A stretch of 24,820 bases of DNA from positions 1-24,820 of the forward strand of contig CAAFXG010000114.1 of assembly GCA_900766925.1 (NCBI GenBank), written 5' to 3'. This document shows, one piece after another, positions 1-6,979 of this stretch (position 1 is its first letter; every line of letters begins with the position of its first letter). The DNA comes from Lachnospiraceae bacterium. GTDB taxonomy: Bacteria; Bacillota; Clostridia; Lachnospirales; Lachnospiraceae. The notes beneath the pieces were generated by a model. It saw only the letters and a list, made by a program, of their open reading frames with translations. It was not told where the DNA came from and did not search any database. Position numbers and translations under genes: made by a program.

Positions 1-16
1 CGATCTAGGAGATAAA

Positions 17-694
17 ATGAAGGAAATACTTGACTGTTTATTTGAATTAAGGGATGATAAATATGCAGATTTTCAGATTAAACTGATTCCGGGCTTAAGA
101 AGGGAAGATTTTATTGGAGTAAGAACCCCGGTTCTAAGGAAATATGCCGGTGAACTTTGTAAAATGGATTGCAGGGATGAGTTTCTTAGGGAGCTTCCTC
201 ATAGATATTTTGATGAAAATCAGCTTCATTCATTTATTATTTCTAATGAGAGGGATTTTGATAAGTGTATACAGCGGGTAGAAGAATTTCTGCCATATAT
301 TGATAATTGGGCAACCTGTGACCAGCTTGCACCGAAGGTATTTAAGAAACATAGTAAAGAGCTTAGCATTAAGATAGATGAGTGGCTTGTGTCATCCCAC
401 ACTTATACGGTGAGGTTTGGTATTGGAATGGCAATGTCACATTTTCTTGAGGATGAGTTTTCGCTATATTATCCGGACAAAATCTCGGCAATAAGGTCCG
501 ACGAATATTACATCAACATGATGATAGCATGGTATTTTGCAACTGCACTTGCCAAGCAGTATGATGATATAATCCCATATATAAAGGAACGGAAGCTTGA
601 TAAATGGACACATAATAAGACCATACAAAAGGCAGTTGAGAGCAACCGTATTTTGCCGGAACAAAAGGCTTATCTTAAAACCCTGAAGGTCTGA
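17..694 (+). CDS. AlkD-like DNA alkylation repair protein
   Basis: A 225-residue all-helical protein matching the AlkD/HEAT-like repeat DNA glycosylase family, which removes cationic N3- and N7-alkylated purines without flipping the base. Visible family marks are the DNWATCDQ segment (residues 96-103, with W98 and D102 in the positions of the AlkD active-site Trp and Asp) and the RFGI motif with R133, the usual partner Arg. The length fits the family. The ATG follows TAGGAG with suitable spacing, so the gene is complete. It stands alone: the next gene starts 258 bases downstream behind its own candidate promoter. Any upstream operon partner lies outside the window. The family call is confident; the exact lesion substrate is not visible. 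Confidence 0.85.
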   Translation: MKEILDCLFELRDDKYADFQIKLIPGLRREDFIGVRTPVLRKYAGELCKMDCRDEFLRELPHRYFDENQLHSFIISNERDFDKCIQRVEEFLPYIDNWATCDQLAPKVFKKHSKELSIKIDEWLVSSHTYTVRFGIGMAMSHFLEDEFSLYYPDKISAIRSDEYYINMMIAWYFATALAKQYDDIIPYIKERKLDKWTHNKTIQKAVESNRILPEQKAYLKTLKV

Positions 695-759
695 TAAGAT
701 TGTGGAGCAGATTTTATGGAAGGGTATTACAAAGTAAATAAGTGATATAAAGATTTAAA

Positions 760-809
760 TGCAGATATATGCAGGGCAATTTGAAGATTGTTTTTTGCAG
801 ATATCTGCA
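760..809. promoter_or_regulatory. Two tandem 14-bp palindromic boxes (putative operator)
   Basis: Box 1 (760-773) reads TGCAGATATATGCA and box 2 (796-809) reads TGCAGATATCTGCA. Box 2 is a perfect palindrome; box 1 differs from it at one base. Their starts are 36 bp apart. They also contribute a 12-bp inverted repeat (AAATGCAGATAT paired with ATATCTGCATTT). They lie upstream of the ABC transporter gene and about 60-110 bp ahead of the -10-like element at 865-870. The layout suits binding sites for a dimeric regulator, possibly the response regulator encoded at 5276, but nothing in the sequence identifies the binder. Confidence 0.5.
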
Positions 810-839
810 TTTGATTGTATATGAAAAATTAATTAAGAA

Positions 840-884
840 AAATAAATTTATTTAAGAAATTCTTTATAATTATGTTTTAACATA
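840..884 (+). promoter_or_regulatory. Candidate promoter of the ABC transporter operon
   Basis: A perfect TATAAT lies at 865-870, 82 bases before the ATPase start codon. No good -35 hexamer sits 16-18 bases upstream (842-847 reads ATAAAT), as is common for promoters needing an activator. Flanking symmetry is strong: a perfect 14-bp palindrome at 840-853 covers the -35 position, and TATGTT-TT-AACATA at 871-884 covers the expected start point. The -10 is seen; activator dependence is inferred. Confidence 0.45.
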
Positions 885-951
885 TAGCTATCAAAAAAGA
901 CGATTGATGAAATCTATTGGGGCAATACATTTTAAATAAGGAGGAACCATT

Positions 952-1902
952 ATGTGTCAGAGTTTAATAGAAGTAAATAATCTCACTAAACAGTACATGA
1001 AGCAGAAGGTTTTGAATGATGTTTCGTTTGAGATAAAGGAAGGGATGATTTGTGGTCTTATTGGTCCTAATGGTGCAGGTAAAACAACTATAATGAAGAT
1101 TCTTGGTGGTCTTATTCTTCCTACAAAGGGAGGGGTTTCGATATACGGAGCTAAAAGTGAACCTGAGCTTGCAAAGGCAAGAAGCCGTATGAGCTTTATG
1201 ATTGAGACGCCTTACGCAAAGGATAAAATGACTGCCAGGCAGAATCTTGAAAAGCAACGAATTCAGAAGGGAATCCCTGACAAAAAGAGGGTAGATGAGG
1301 TTTTAGAGATTGTAGGCCTTCAAAATACAGGAAAGAAGCAGGTAAGAAATTTTTCACTTGGTATGAGACAGAGGCTTGGAATTGCAATTGCTTTACTATC
1401 AAAGCCGGAAATCATGATTTTGGATGAACCGATTAACGGACTTGACCCTGAGGGCATTGTTGAGATAAGAGAGCTTCTAATTAAACTTAACAGGGACGAG
1501 CATATTACTATAGTTATTTCATCACATATTTTAAGCGAGCTGTCGTTGCTTTGTACAGATTACATATTTATTCATCACGGAGAGATAATAAACGCATTAT
1601 CTGCAGAGGAGCTCAAGAGAAAATGTAAGGAATCTTACATGGTTCATACAGATAATGACGATAAGGCACTGGCAATATTACAGCAGAAAATAGAAAATCT
1701 GGATTTCGATGTTAATGATGACGGAAGCTTAAGAATATATGGTCAGCTTGAGAATATAAGAGAAATTTCAAAATCACTGTATGAGGGTGGAGTTATTCCT
1801 CTTGAGCTTAAAATTAATGAAGCAAATTTAGAGAAGTTTTATATGGATATGGTAGGTGAACAGAATGTGGAACATAATAAAATCGCAAAATTATCAGATT
1901 AA
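952..1902 (+). CDS. ABC transporter ATP-binding protein (BcrA/LanF-like)
   Basis: A 316-residue ABC ATPase that powers the two membrane proteins encoded next. Walker A is GPNGAGKTT (residues 38-46, K44), the signature is FSLGMRQ (134-140), and Walker B is IMILDEP (154-160), followed by the D-loop and a switch His in the SSHILSEL segment. The roughly 90 residues after the nucleotide-binding domain match the C-terminal extension of CcmA/BcrA-type ATPases that work with ABC-2 permeases. A very strong AAGGAGGAACC site precedes the ATG. The 3' end overlaps the next gene by 38 bases, which implies translational coupling. Neighbours (two permeases, peptidase, two-component system) suggest export of, or protection from, a peptide antibiotic; the substrate cannot be read from the sequence. 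Confidence 0.9.
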   Translation: MCQSLIEVNNLTKQYMKQKVLNDVSFEIKEGMICGLIGPNGAGKTTIMKILGGLILPTKGGVSIYGAKSEPELAKARSRMSFMIETPYAKDKMTARQNLEKQRIQKGIPDKKRVDEVLEIVGLQNTGKKQVRNFSLGMRQRLGIAIALLSKPEIMILDEPINGLDPEGIVEIRELLIKLNRDEHITIVISSHILSELSLLCTDYIFIHHGEIINALSAEELKRKCKESYMVHTDNDDKALAILQQKIENLDFDVNDDGSLRIYGQLENIREISKSLYEGGVIPLELKINEANLEKFYMDMVGEQNVEHNKIAKLSD

Positions 1903-2653
1903 AGGTGATACATCCGTTATAGTTGGCTTCATTGTATGCCTTTGTCTGCCAATTCTTGCCCAGATATCAAATGAGAGTGGAATGGATGATTTTACAGGAA
2001 GCGTATTCATGATAAATGATATAACATTTATCCCTATGATATTTTTTCTTTTTTCCTTATTTGTTGTTACAAAGGCTTGTGGGTGGGATATGAATGATAA
2101 GACAATGAATTATGAGCTCTTATCGGGACATTCAAGGGCTGAGGTTTATTTTGGCAGAGTTGTAACTGCTCTGGCATGGGGGATTATTGGAGGAATTGTT
2201 GTTACTCTTGGTCCGATACTGGTTGTAACAGCAGTAAACGGATGGGGAGATAATCTTGTATTTAGGGATGCAATGTTTAGGTATTTTTTGATTTTAGTAG
2301 TATATTTAAGATGGATTTCAGAGCTTATATTGCTGACATTTATAGTCAGGAATTATCTGGCATCGGCATTTCTTGGCTTAGGTATGTTTGAAGCTGGAAT
2401 GATATGTGGATTTCTGGTAAAAGAGTTTTTTAATTTAAATAGTATTGACAATTTATTTGCAGGAATTGATATGCTTTTACTTGGAGAATTTGGAAACTCC
2501 AGAAATGTTATTATTAATGGTAAAAGTGTTCAATTATTTGAGGCGACAGTGAGCAATGCAACTAGAAACAACACAATTTTGGTATCTCTTATTGTCAGCA
2601 TTGTTTGTATTATATCAGGCTATGTAGTATTCCGTAAGAGAGATTTAAGTTAG
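1865..2653 (+). CDS. ABC-2 type transporter permease, first paralogue
   Basis: A membrane protein of 262 residues with about six hydrophobic segments, typical of the permeases in lantibiotic-protection and Na+/antibiotic efflux ABC systems. After the second segment it carries DKTMNYELLSGHSRAE, a motif repeated almost word for word in the next gene (DKTANYELMSGYTR), so the two are paralogues and probably pair as a heterodimer. I chose the ATG at 1865 because AGGTG lies six bases ahead. An in-frame GTG at 1856 would add MNR and lacks a better site. The start lies inside the ATPase gene. It ends in FRKRDLS, also mirrored in the next gene (YKRDDLR). Confidence 0.85.
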   Translation: MWNIIKSQNYQIKGDTSVIVGFIVCLCLPILAQISNESGMDDFTGSVFMINDITFIPMIFFLFSLFVVTKACGWDMNDKTMNYELLSGHSRAEVYFGRVVTALAWGIIGGIVVTLGPILVVTAVNGWGDNLVFRDAMFRYFLILVVYLRWISELILLTFIVRNYLASAFLGLGMFEAGMICGFLVKEFFNLNSIDNLFAGIDMLLLGEFGNSRNVIINGKSVQLFEATVSNATRNNTILVSLIVSIVCIISGYVVFRKRDLS

Positions 2654-2664
2654 GGGGCGGGAAT

Positions 2665-3447
2665 ATGAAGAATTTAATTAAATCTCATATGTACCAGCTG
2701 AGTAAATCCGCTTTAGCAAAGCTGGTGTGTTTTTGTTGCTTGTTTATTGCAGCGGTTAATTTTATGAGTGAATATAATTATTATGATGGTAAATATACGG
2801 TTGGCCGGTTTATTGTAGAATATGGTTTCACAGTGTTATGCATGGCAGTAATGCTTTCGGTTATGCTTGTTGGAATTATATGTGATATGGATTTTATTGA
2901 TAAAACAGCTAATTATGAGCTTATGTCGGGATATACAAGAAAACAGTCATATTTTAGCAAGGTCATTATAAGCCTTATAGTTGGAATGATTGCATACATA
3001 ATTATGTTAGCAGTACCGGTTGTGTTAGGCAGTATAATATCTGATTTCGGATATGAGCTTTCGATAAAGGAAGTTATTATCAGAGCTTTGGTTTCTGTTT
3101 TTCCTGCTATCAGAATAATGTGTGAGTTTATATGTATAGGGTTTATTATACGTAATCCCTATGTGATAATGGGCTGTGGCTTTTTGATTTCCGTACTCGG
3201 GGAAATGTTGCCTATGATAGTCAGTAATCCGGAATCAATATTCCTGGGACTTACATGCTTTTTCAGGCTTTCGCAATATGAGTCGTGGACTACATATACC
3301 CTTGCAGATACCGTTAATCTGATACATGTATACGGATTAAGACTTACCGGAGACGCTGTTGCTGAGATTATAATTTCATCGCTATTGATAGGTGCATTTT
3401 TCATATTAATAGGCTACACCTTCTACAAAAGGGATGATTTAAGGTAG
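2665..3447 (+). CDS. ABC-2 type transporter permease, second paralogue
   Basis: A 260-residue permease with about six membrane segments, begun 11 bases after the first permease and preceded by AGGGGGCGGG. It shares with its neighbour the DKTANYELMSGYTR motif after the second membrane helix, the overall length and a basic C-terminus, yet the rest has diverged strongly. One ATPase with two distinct permeases is the LanFEG/BcrABC arrangement. The partner ATPase is at 952-1902. Its role is inferred from family and position; no substrate-binding residues can be named. Confidence 0.85.
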   Translation: MKNLIKSHMYQLSKSALAKLVCFCCLFIAAVNFMSEYNYYDGKYTVGRFIVEYGFTVLCMAVMLSVMLVGIICDMDFIDKTANYELMSGYTRKQSYFSKVIISLIVGMIAYIIMLAVPVVLGSIISDFGYELSIKEVIIRALVSVFPAIRIMCEFICIGFIIRNPYVIMGCGFLISVLGEMLPMIVSNPESIFLGLTCFFRLSQYESWTTYTLADTVNLIHVYGLRLTGDAVAEIIISSLLIGAFFILIGYTFYKRDDLR

Positions 3448-3497
3448 GCAAAGGCATGCTGACCTTCGAAGGTGCGGCATTATATGGAGGAATAAGA

Positions 3498-5138
3498 ATG
3501 ATATACGGAGATATTTTTTTGATTATATTGGAAATTGTATTATGTGTTATATGCTATTTCCTGGCCGGCTATGCGACAGTAGCACTTAATTCCAAATGGA
3601 AACTGATATTTGCCCTGCCAAGCATTGTCTGTATCGCAGGACTTGCGGGCGTCGGCTTTGAAATTTCTTTGATAGGGGCATATATTGGCAGCTTTCTTAT
3701 GTTAATCGGATTTTTTTGTGAAGCTAAGAACAAACGTCAGATAACGGCTATTGCTTCCGCTTTGCTCATTGCCTTGTCTTTTCCTGCAGCCATGCTTTAT
3801 AAAGGATATCGTGCACCTGATTATCTTGCGGAGTTTGAGGAGGGCTTTAACGTTATGAAGGAGCACTATGATATGACAGAGCAAAAGGCAATAGATTGGG
3901 ATGCACTGTATGATAAGTATAAGCCGGAGTTTGCAAAGGTAAATAAGAGCCATGATGAGGTGGAAAATTTTATCCTCTGGACACAGTTTTGTAATGAATT
4001 TCATGACGGACATGTCGGCTACAATGCAAGCGAAGAGATAGTGAATAAAGCTATGGACAATATGTATGGCAATGATTATGGCTTATCACTTGTAAGAGGT
4101 GAGGATGGGAGCATACTGGCTGTAAATGTTGAACCTGATGGCAAGGCATCCAAAGAGGGTATTAAAAATGGTACCAGGATAATTACATGGGATAACATTC
4201 CGGTTGAACAACTGATACAAGAATTTGACTTGCCGCTTTATATGGGAACTCCCGTTAAGGAAAATGAGGAATTCCTTAAACCTATTCACGCTGCGGGACA
4301 GGGCGGAGAGAGCGTAGAGGTTGGTTTCGTTGATGATACCGGAGCAACCAGGACAGTCCGGCTTGAGAAAACAGGTACTTATAGGGAAAGACTGATTAAA
4401 ACTCTTGATTTGATTATGGCGGGAAGAATTGAAAGCAACCTTACGGTAACAAGACTTGATGAGAATACTGCATGCTTGAGGCTGTCAGAAATGATTTACG
4501 ATTCCAGGTCATCTGAGAATGGCGATTACAATACAATGTATGAAGAGCTTAAAGCTAAGCTTGAAGAACAAAAAAAGGATGGAGTTACTAATCTGGTTAT
4601 CGACCTTAGAAGTAACCATGGTGGTGACCCGGGATTTATTACACAGATATTTAAGCTTTTATCTCCTGAGGGTGAACATAAGTATGCATACAGTGGTGTA
4701 TGGGACGATGAAAAAAAAGAATTCATGTATGATGAAGCCACCGGAAAATATGTGGTCGGAGAATGTACTACATATGAAGGGGAAAATTTATGGGGAGACG
4801 GACAAATAGTTTTACTTGTAAATGCTTTTTGTATCAGTGCAGGGGACCATTTCACGGAAGTGATGTCAGTCTTTGACAATGTAACTGTTATGGGCTTTAC
4901 AACAACAAACTGTTCAGGTCAGGCCGTGCGAGGTGTGCAATTTGAAAAAGGTATACTACAGTTTTCCACGGTACCTACACTTAATGAGGATGGAAGTATT
5001 TTTATCGATACGGGCGTGGACAGGACTGCAACCATTGAGTTGGATGTAAAAATTCCTTTTGACGAGACTGCAGCGAAGGCTGTTTTTGATGAGGAAAGAG
5101 ATTATGCAATGGAATATGTTCTTGATTTTATTGAATAA
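3498..5138 (+). CDS. Membrane-anchored S41 family (tricorn/C-terminal-processing type) peptidase
   Basis: Counted from the ATG at 3498 the protein has 546 residues. Residues 1-105 hold about four membrane helices. Then come an S41 N-terminal region ending in HDGHVGY (D170-H172, the His of tricorn-like members), a PDZ-like segment (about 195-255), and the S41 core with NAFCISAGDHF (S447 in the nucleophile position). The Lys found in bacterial tail-specific proteases (FGKGT) is absent; the aligned stretch reads TTNCSGQ. The His/Ser layout therefore points to the tricorn-like branch. The start is set by GGAGGAATAAGA before 3498; an in-frame ATG at 3456 has no such site. It follows the permease by about 50 bases and is likely in the same operon. 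The catalytic domain probably faces outward, perhaps to cut peptides at the membrane surface. Confidence 0.82.
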   Translation: MIYGDIFLIILEIVLCVICYFLAGYATVALNSKWKLIFALPSIVCIAGLAGVGFEISLIGAYIGSFLMLIGFFCEAKNKRQITAIASALLIALSFPAAMLYKGYRAPDYLAEFEEGFNVMKEHYDMTEQKAIDWDALYDKYKPEFAKVNKSHDEVENFILWTQFCNEFHDGHVGYNASEEIVNKAMDNMYGNDYGLSLVRGEDGSILAVNVEPDGKASKEGIKNGTRIITWDNIPVEQLIQEFDLPLYMGTPVKENEEFLKPIHAAGQGGESVEVGFVDDTGATRTVRLEKTGTYRERLIKTLDLIMAGRIESNLTVTRLDENTACLRLSEMIYDSRSSENGDYNTMYEELKAKLEEQKKDGVTNLVIDLRSNHGGDPGFITQIFKLLSPEGEHKYAYSGVWDDEKKEFMYDEATGKYVVGECTTYEGENLWGDGQIVLLVNAFCISAGDHFTEVMSVFDNVTVMGFTTTNCSGQAVRGVQFEKGILQFSTVPTLNEDGSIFIDTGVDRTATIELDVKIPFDETAAKAVFDEERDYAMEYVLDFIE

Positions 5139-5164
5139 ACACTCGGAATAATTCTTTTTACACA

Positions 5165-5217
5165 AACCGGTTTATCCGTGGTAAAATAAAACCATGGATA
5201 AGCCGGTTGTTTATTTT
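5165..5217 (+). terminator. Rho-independent terminator after the peptidase gene
   Basis: A 17-bp stem, all pairs Watson-Crick except two G-U, is formed by 5165-5181 (begins AACCGGTTTATCC) and 5192-5208 (ends GGATAAGCCGGTT), with the 10-base AT-only loop TAAAATAAAA. T-rich GTTTATTTT follows. It divides the transporter/peptidase transcript from the two-component genes. Confidence 0.75.
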
Positions 5218-5233
5218 CAACCATTTATATAAT
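5207..5233 (+). promoter_or_regulatory. Weak candidate promoter for the two-component genes
   Basis: A perfect TATAAT at 5228-5233 is preceded by TTGTTT at 5207-5212, a short 15-base spacer away. The -35 lies at the end of the terminator stem. The start codon is about 43 bases downstream. The -10 is convincing, the -35 poor. Confidence 0.35.
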
Positions 5234-5275
5234 AGATATGATATTTAAAGGCATTGTAGAAGGTAAATACGGGGT

Positions 5276-5977
5276 ATGGCTATGAAGGGTACAATCCTTA
5301 TTGTTGAGGATGATATAGAAATTAATAATTTGCTTGCGGCTTTTCTTCAGGAAAATGGTTACGAAACGGTTTCCGCATATGATGGAAGGACTGCATCGGC
5401 ATATATAAGGGAAAGGGAGTATACTATTGTTTTAATGGACATTATGCTCCCTTATAAGAGTGGTGATGTGCTTATCAGGGAACTTCGGGAAAGGTCTGAT
5501 GCTCCCGTGATTTGTCTTTCGGCAAAGTCGGATATTGACACAAGGCTTGATGTGCTCAGAATGGGGGCAGACGACTATATAATTAAGCCCTTCGATTTAA
5601 ATGAGGTTCTGGTGAGAATAGAGGTTGTTCTAAGGAGAGCCGGTATGCTTGACGAGGATGAAGACAAATCATCCAATATAAAAAACTACAAAAAGCTGTC
5701 AGTGGATTTCGATAATAATTGTGCAATGGTTAATGGACGAAATCTGGTATTAACGGCTAAGGAGCTGGCAATTTTACAGCTATTCCTGACCTACCCGAAC
5801 AAGACCTTTTCCAAGGCTAATATATACGAAGCAATCTGGCAGGACATTTACTATTATGAGGATAATACTCTTAATGTTCATATGAGTAATCTCCGCAATA
5901 AGCTTAAGAAGGCTGACGGTGATAATGAGTATATTGAGACCGTCTGGGGGATAGGATACAGATTATCGACTAAATAA
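5276..5977 (+). CDS. OmpR/PhoB-family response regulator
   Basis: A 233-residue DNA-binding response regulator. The receiver domain (residues 6-120) has the acidic pair E11/D12, the phospho-acceptor D55 in LMDIMLP, S82 in the switch position and K104 in KPFD. The C-terminal domain (about 138-231) is a winged helix of the OmpR type, ending NTLNVHMSNLRNKLKK and IETVWGIGYRL. Two starts are possible: ATG 5276, or ATG 5282, which gives seven-base spacing from GGGG at 5271-5274 and a more usual MKGTILIVEDD beginning. It precedes its kinase by 20 bases. VanR- and BceR-like regulators next to ABC transporters usually switch on that transporter, so the boxes at 760-809 are a plausible but unproven target. 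Confidence 0.92.
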   Translation: MAMKGTILIVEDDIEINNLLAAFLQENGYETVSAYDGRTASAYIREREYTIVLMDIMLPYKSGDVLIRELRERSDAPVICLSAKSDIDTRLDVLRMGADDYIIKPFDLNEVLVRIEVVLRRAGMLDEDEDKSSNIKNYKKLSVDFDNNCAMVNGRNLVLTAKELAILQLFLTYPNKTFSKANIYEAIWQDIYYYEDNTLNVHMSNLRNKLKKADGDNEYIETVWGIGYRLSTK

Positions 5978-5997
5978 TTGTTTGTAAAGGAGTACCA

Positions 5998-6918
5998 ATG
6001 AATAAATATCTGATTATTATTGCAGGTTTGTCGATAATTTGTATATGGCTTTTCATTTATATTTGTACTCTGAAAAAACAGATACGAAAGATAAAGGAAG
6101 AGCTGGTACTTACAAAGGACACAAGCTATAACCGACAGATTACGGTTTCTCTTATTGATAAGGATATGTCTGATATGACGGCTCAGATTAATGATAATCT
6201 TGATTTTCAGAAGGAGCTTAAATGGGAGGCAGAAGAATCAAAGAAGCAGATGAAACAATCAATTTCTGATATAGCGCATGATCTTCGCACCCCACTTACT
6301 GTGATTAAGGGCAATCTCCAGATGCTTGAGAGGGATGGTAGCCTGTCCGGGAGAGGAAGAGATTATTTGAATATCTGTTTAGACAAAACAGATACATTGA
6401 AATCAATGGTTGATGATTTCTTTGAGTTGTCCGTGCTTGAAAGTGAAAATATTAATGCCAGATTAGAACCGGTGGATGTTACAAATAAACTTGTCCAGTT
6501 TGTTCTCGAGCAGGAAGCTGTAATAAGAAATTATAAGCTGACACCTGAGATAATCCTTCCGGATAAAAATATTTTTATTATGGCAGATGAGCAGATGCTT
6601 ACAAGGATGTTCAGCAATTTGTTTAACAATGTAATTAAATATGCCAAGGACAGCTTTTCGCTGAGTCTTATCAGAAATTTGGATGATGAAAGCTGCAAAA
6701 TTGTATTTGAAAATCGGATTGATGAACAAAAACCCTTTGATGTTGAACACCTTTTTGACAGAACCTACAGAGGTGATAAATCGAGACATGGACAGGGGGC
6801 AGGTCTTGGTCTCTACATTGTAAAGCTGCTTGCCCACAAGCAGAAAGCAGAGGTTTATGCTTCGTTAACAGATAACAGACTTCAGATAACACTTGCTTTT
6901 AAGTGTTATATTTGTTGA
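5998..6918 (+). CDS. Sensor histidine kinase with a single membrane helix
   Basis: A 306-residue kinase and partner of the regulator upstream. Residues 4-25 form one membrane helix with only a few residues outside, then a coiled linker (26-80). The dimerisation/phospho-acceptor helix SDIAHDLRTP carries H94. The ATPase domain has an N box (NLFNNVIKYA, about 204-213), an F-box-like LFDRTYRGD, and GQGAGLGLY near residues 265-273. There is no HAMP domain and no extracellular sensor region, so the signal must come from within the membrane or from a partner such as the ABC transporter. The start follows AAAGGAG. The stop codon overlaps the -35 of the trpB2 promoter. Confidence 0.9.
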   Translation: MNKYLIIIAGLSIICIWLFIYICTLKKQIRKIKEELVLTKDTSYNRQITVSLIDKDMSDMTAQINDNLDFQKELKWEAEESKKQMKQSISDIAHDLRTPLTVIKGNLQMLERDGSLSGRGRDYLNICLDKTDTLKSMVDDFFELSVLESENINARLEPVDVTNKLVQFVLEQEAVIRNYKLTPEIILPDKNIFIMADEQMLTRMFSNLFNNVIKYAKDSFSLSLIRNLDDESCKIVFENRIDEQKPFDVEHLFDRTYRGDKSRHGQGAGLGLYIVKLLAHKQKAEVYASLTDNRLQITLAFKCYIC

Positions 6919-6943
6919 CGTTGCCTATTGTATATTGTAAAAT
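6915..6943 (+). promoter_or_regulatory. Sigma-A-type promoter of the trpB2 gene
   Basis: TTGACG (6915-6920), a 17-base spacer and TAAAAT (6938-6943). The -35 contains the TGA stop of the kinase gene. The start codon is 37 bases further on, after GAGGAG. This supports separate transcription of the next gene. Confidence 0.75.
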
Positions 6944-6979
6944 ATTACTATATATGAATAAAATGAAGAGGAGAATAAT

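Noticed and set aside
3456..3497. Upstream ATG at 3456 as the start of the peptidase
   Set aside because: No ribosome site precedes it, whereas GGAGGAATAAGA directly precedes the ATG at 3498.
4526..4879. A 117-codon minus-strand frame within the S41 peptidase gene
   Set aside because: It lies wholly inside a well-supported gene with catalytic motifs and shows no ribosome site or recognisable domain.
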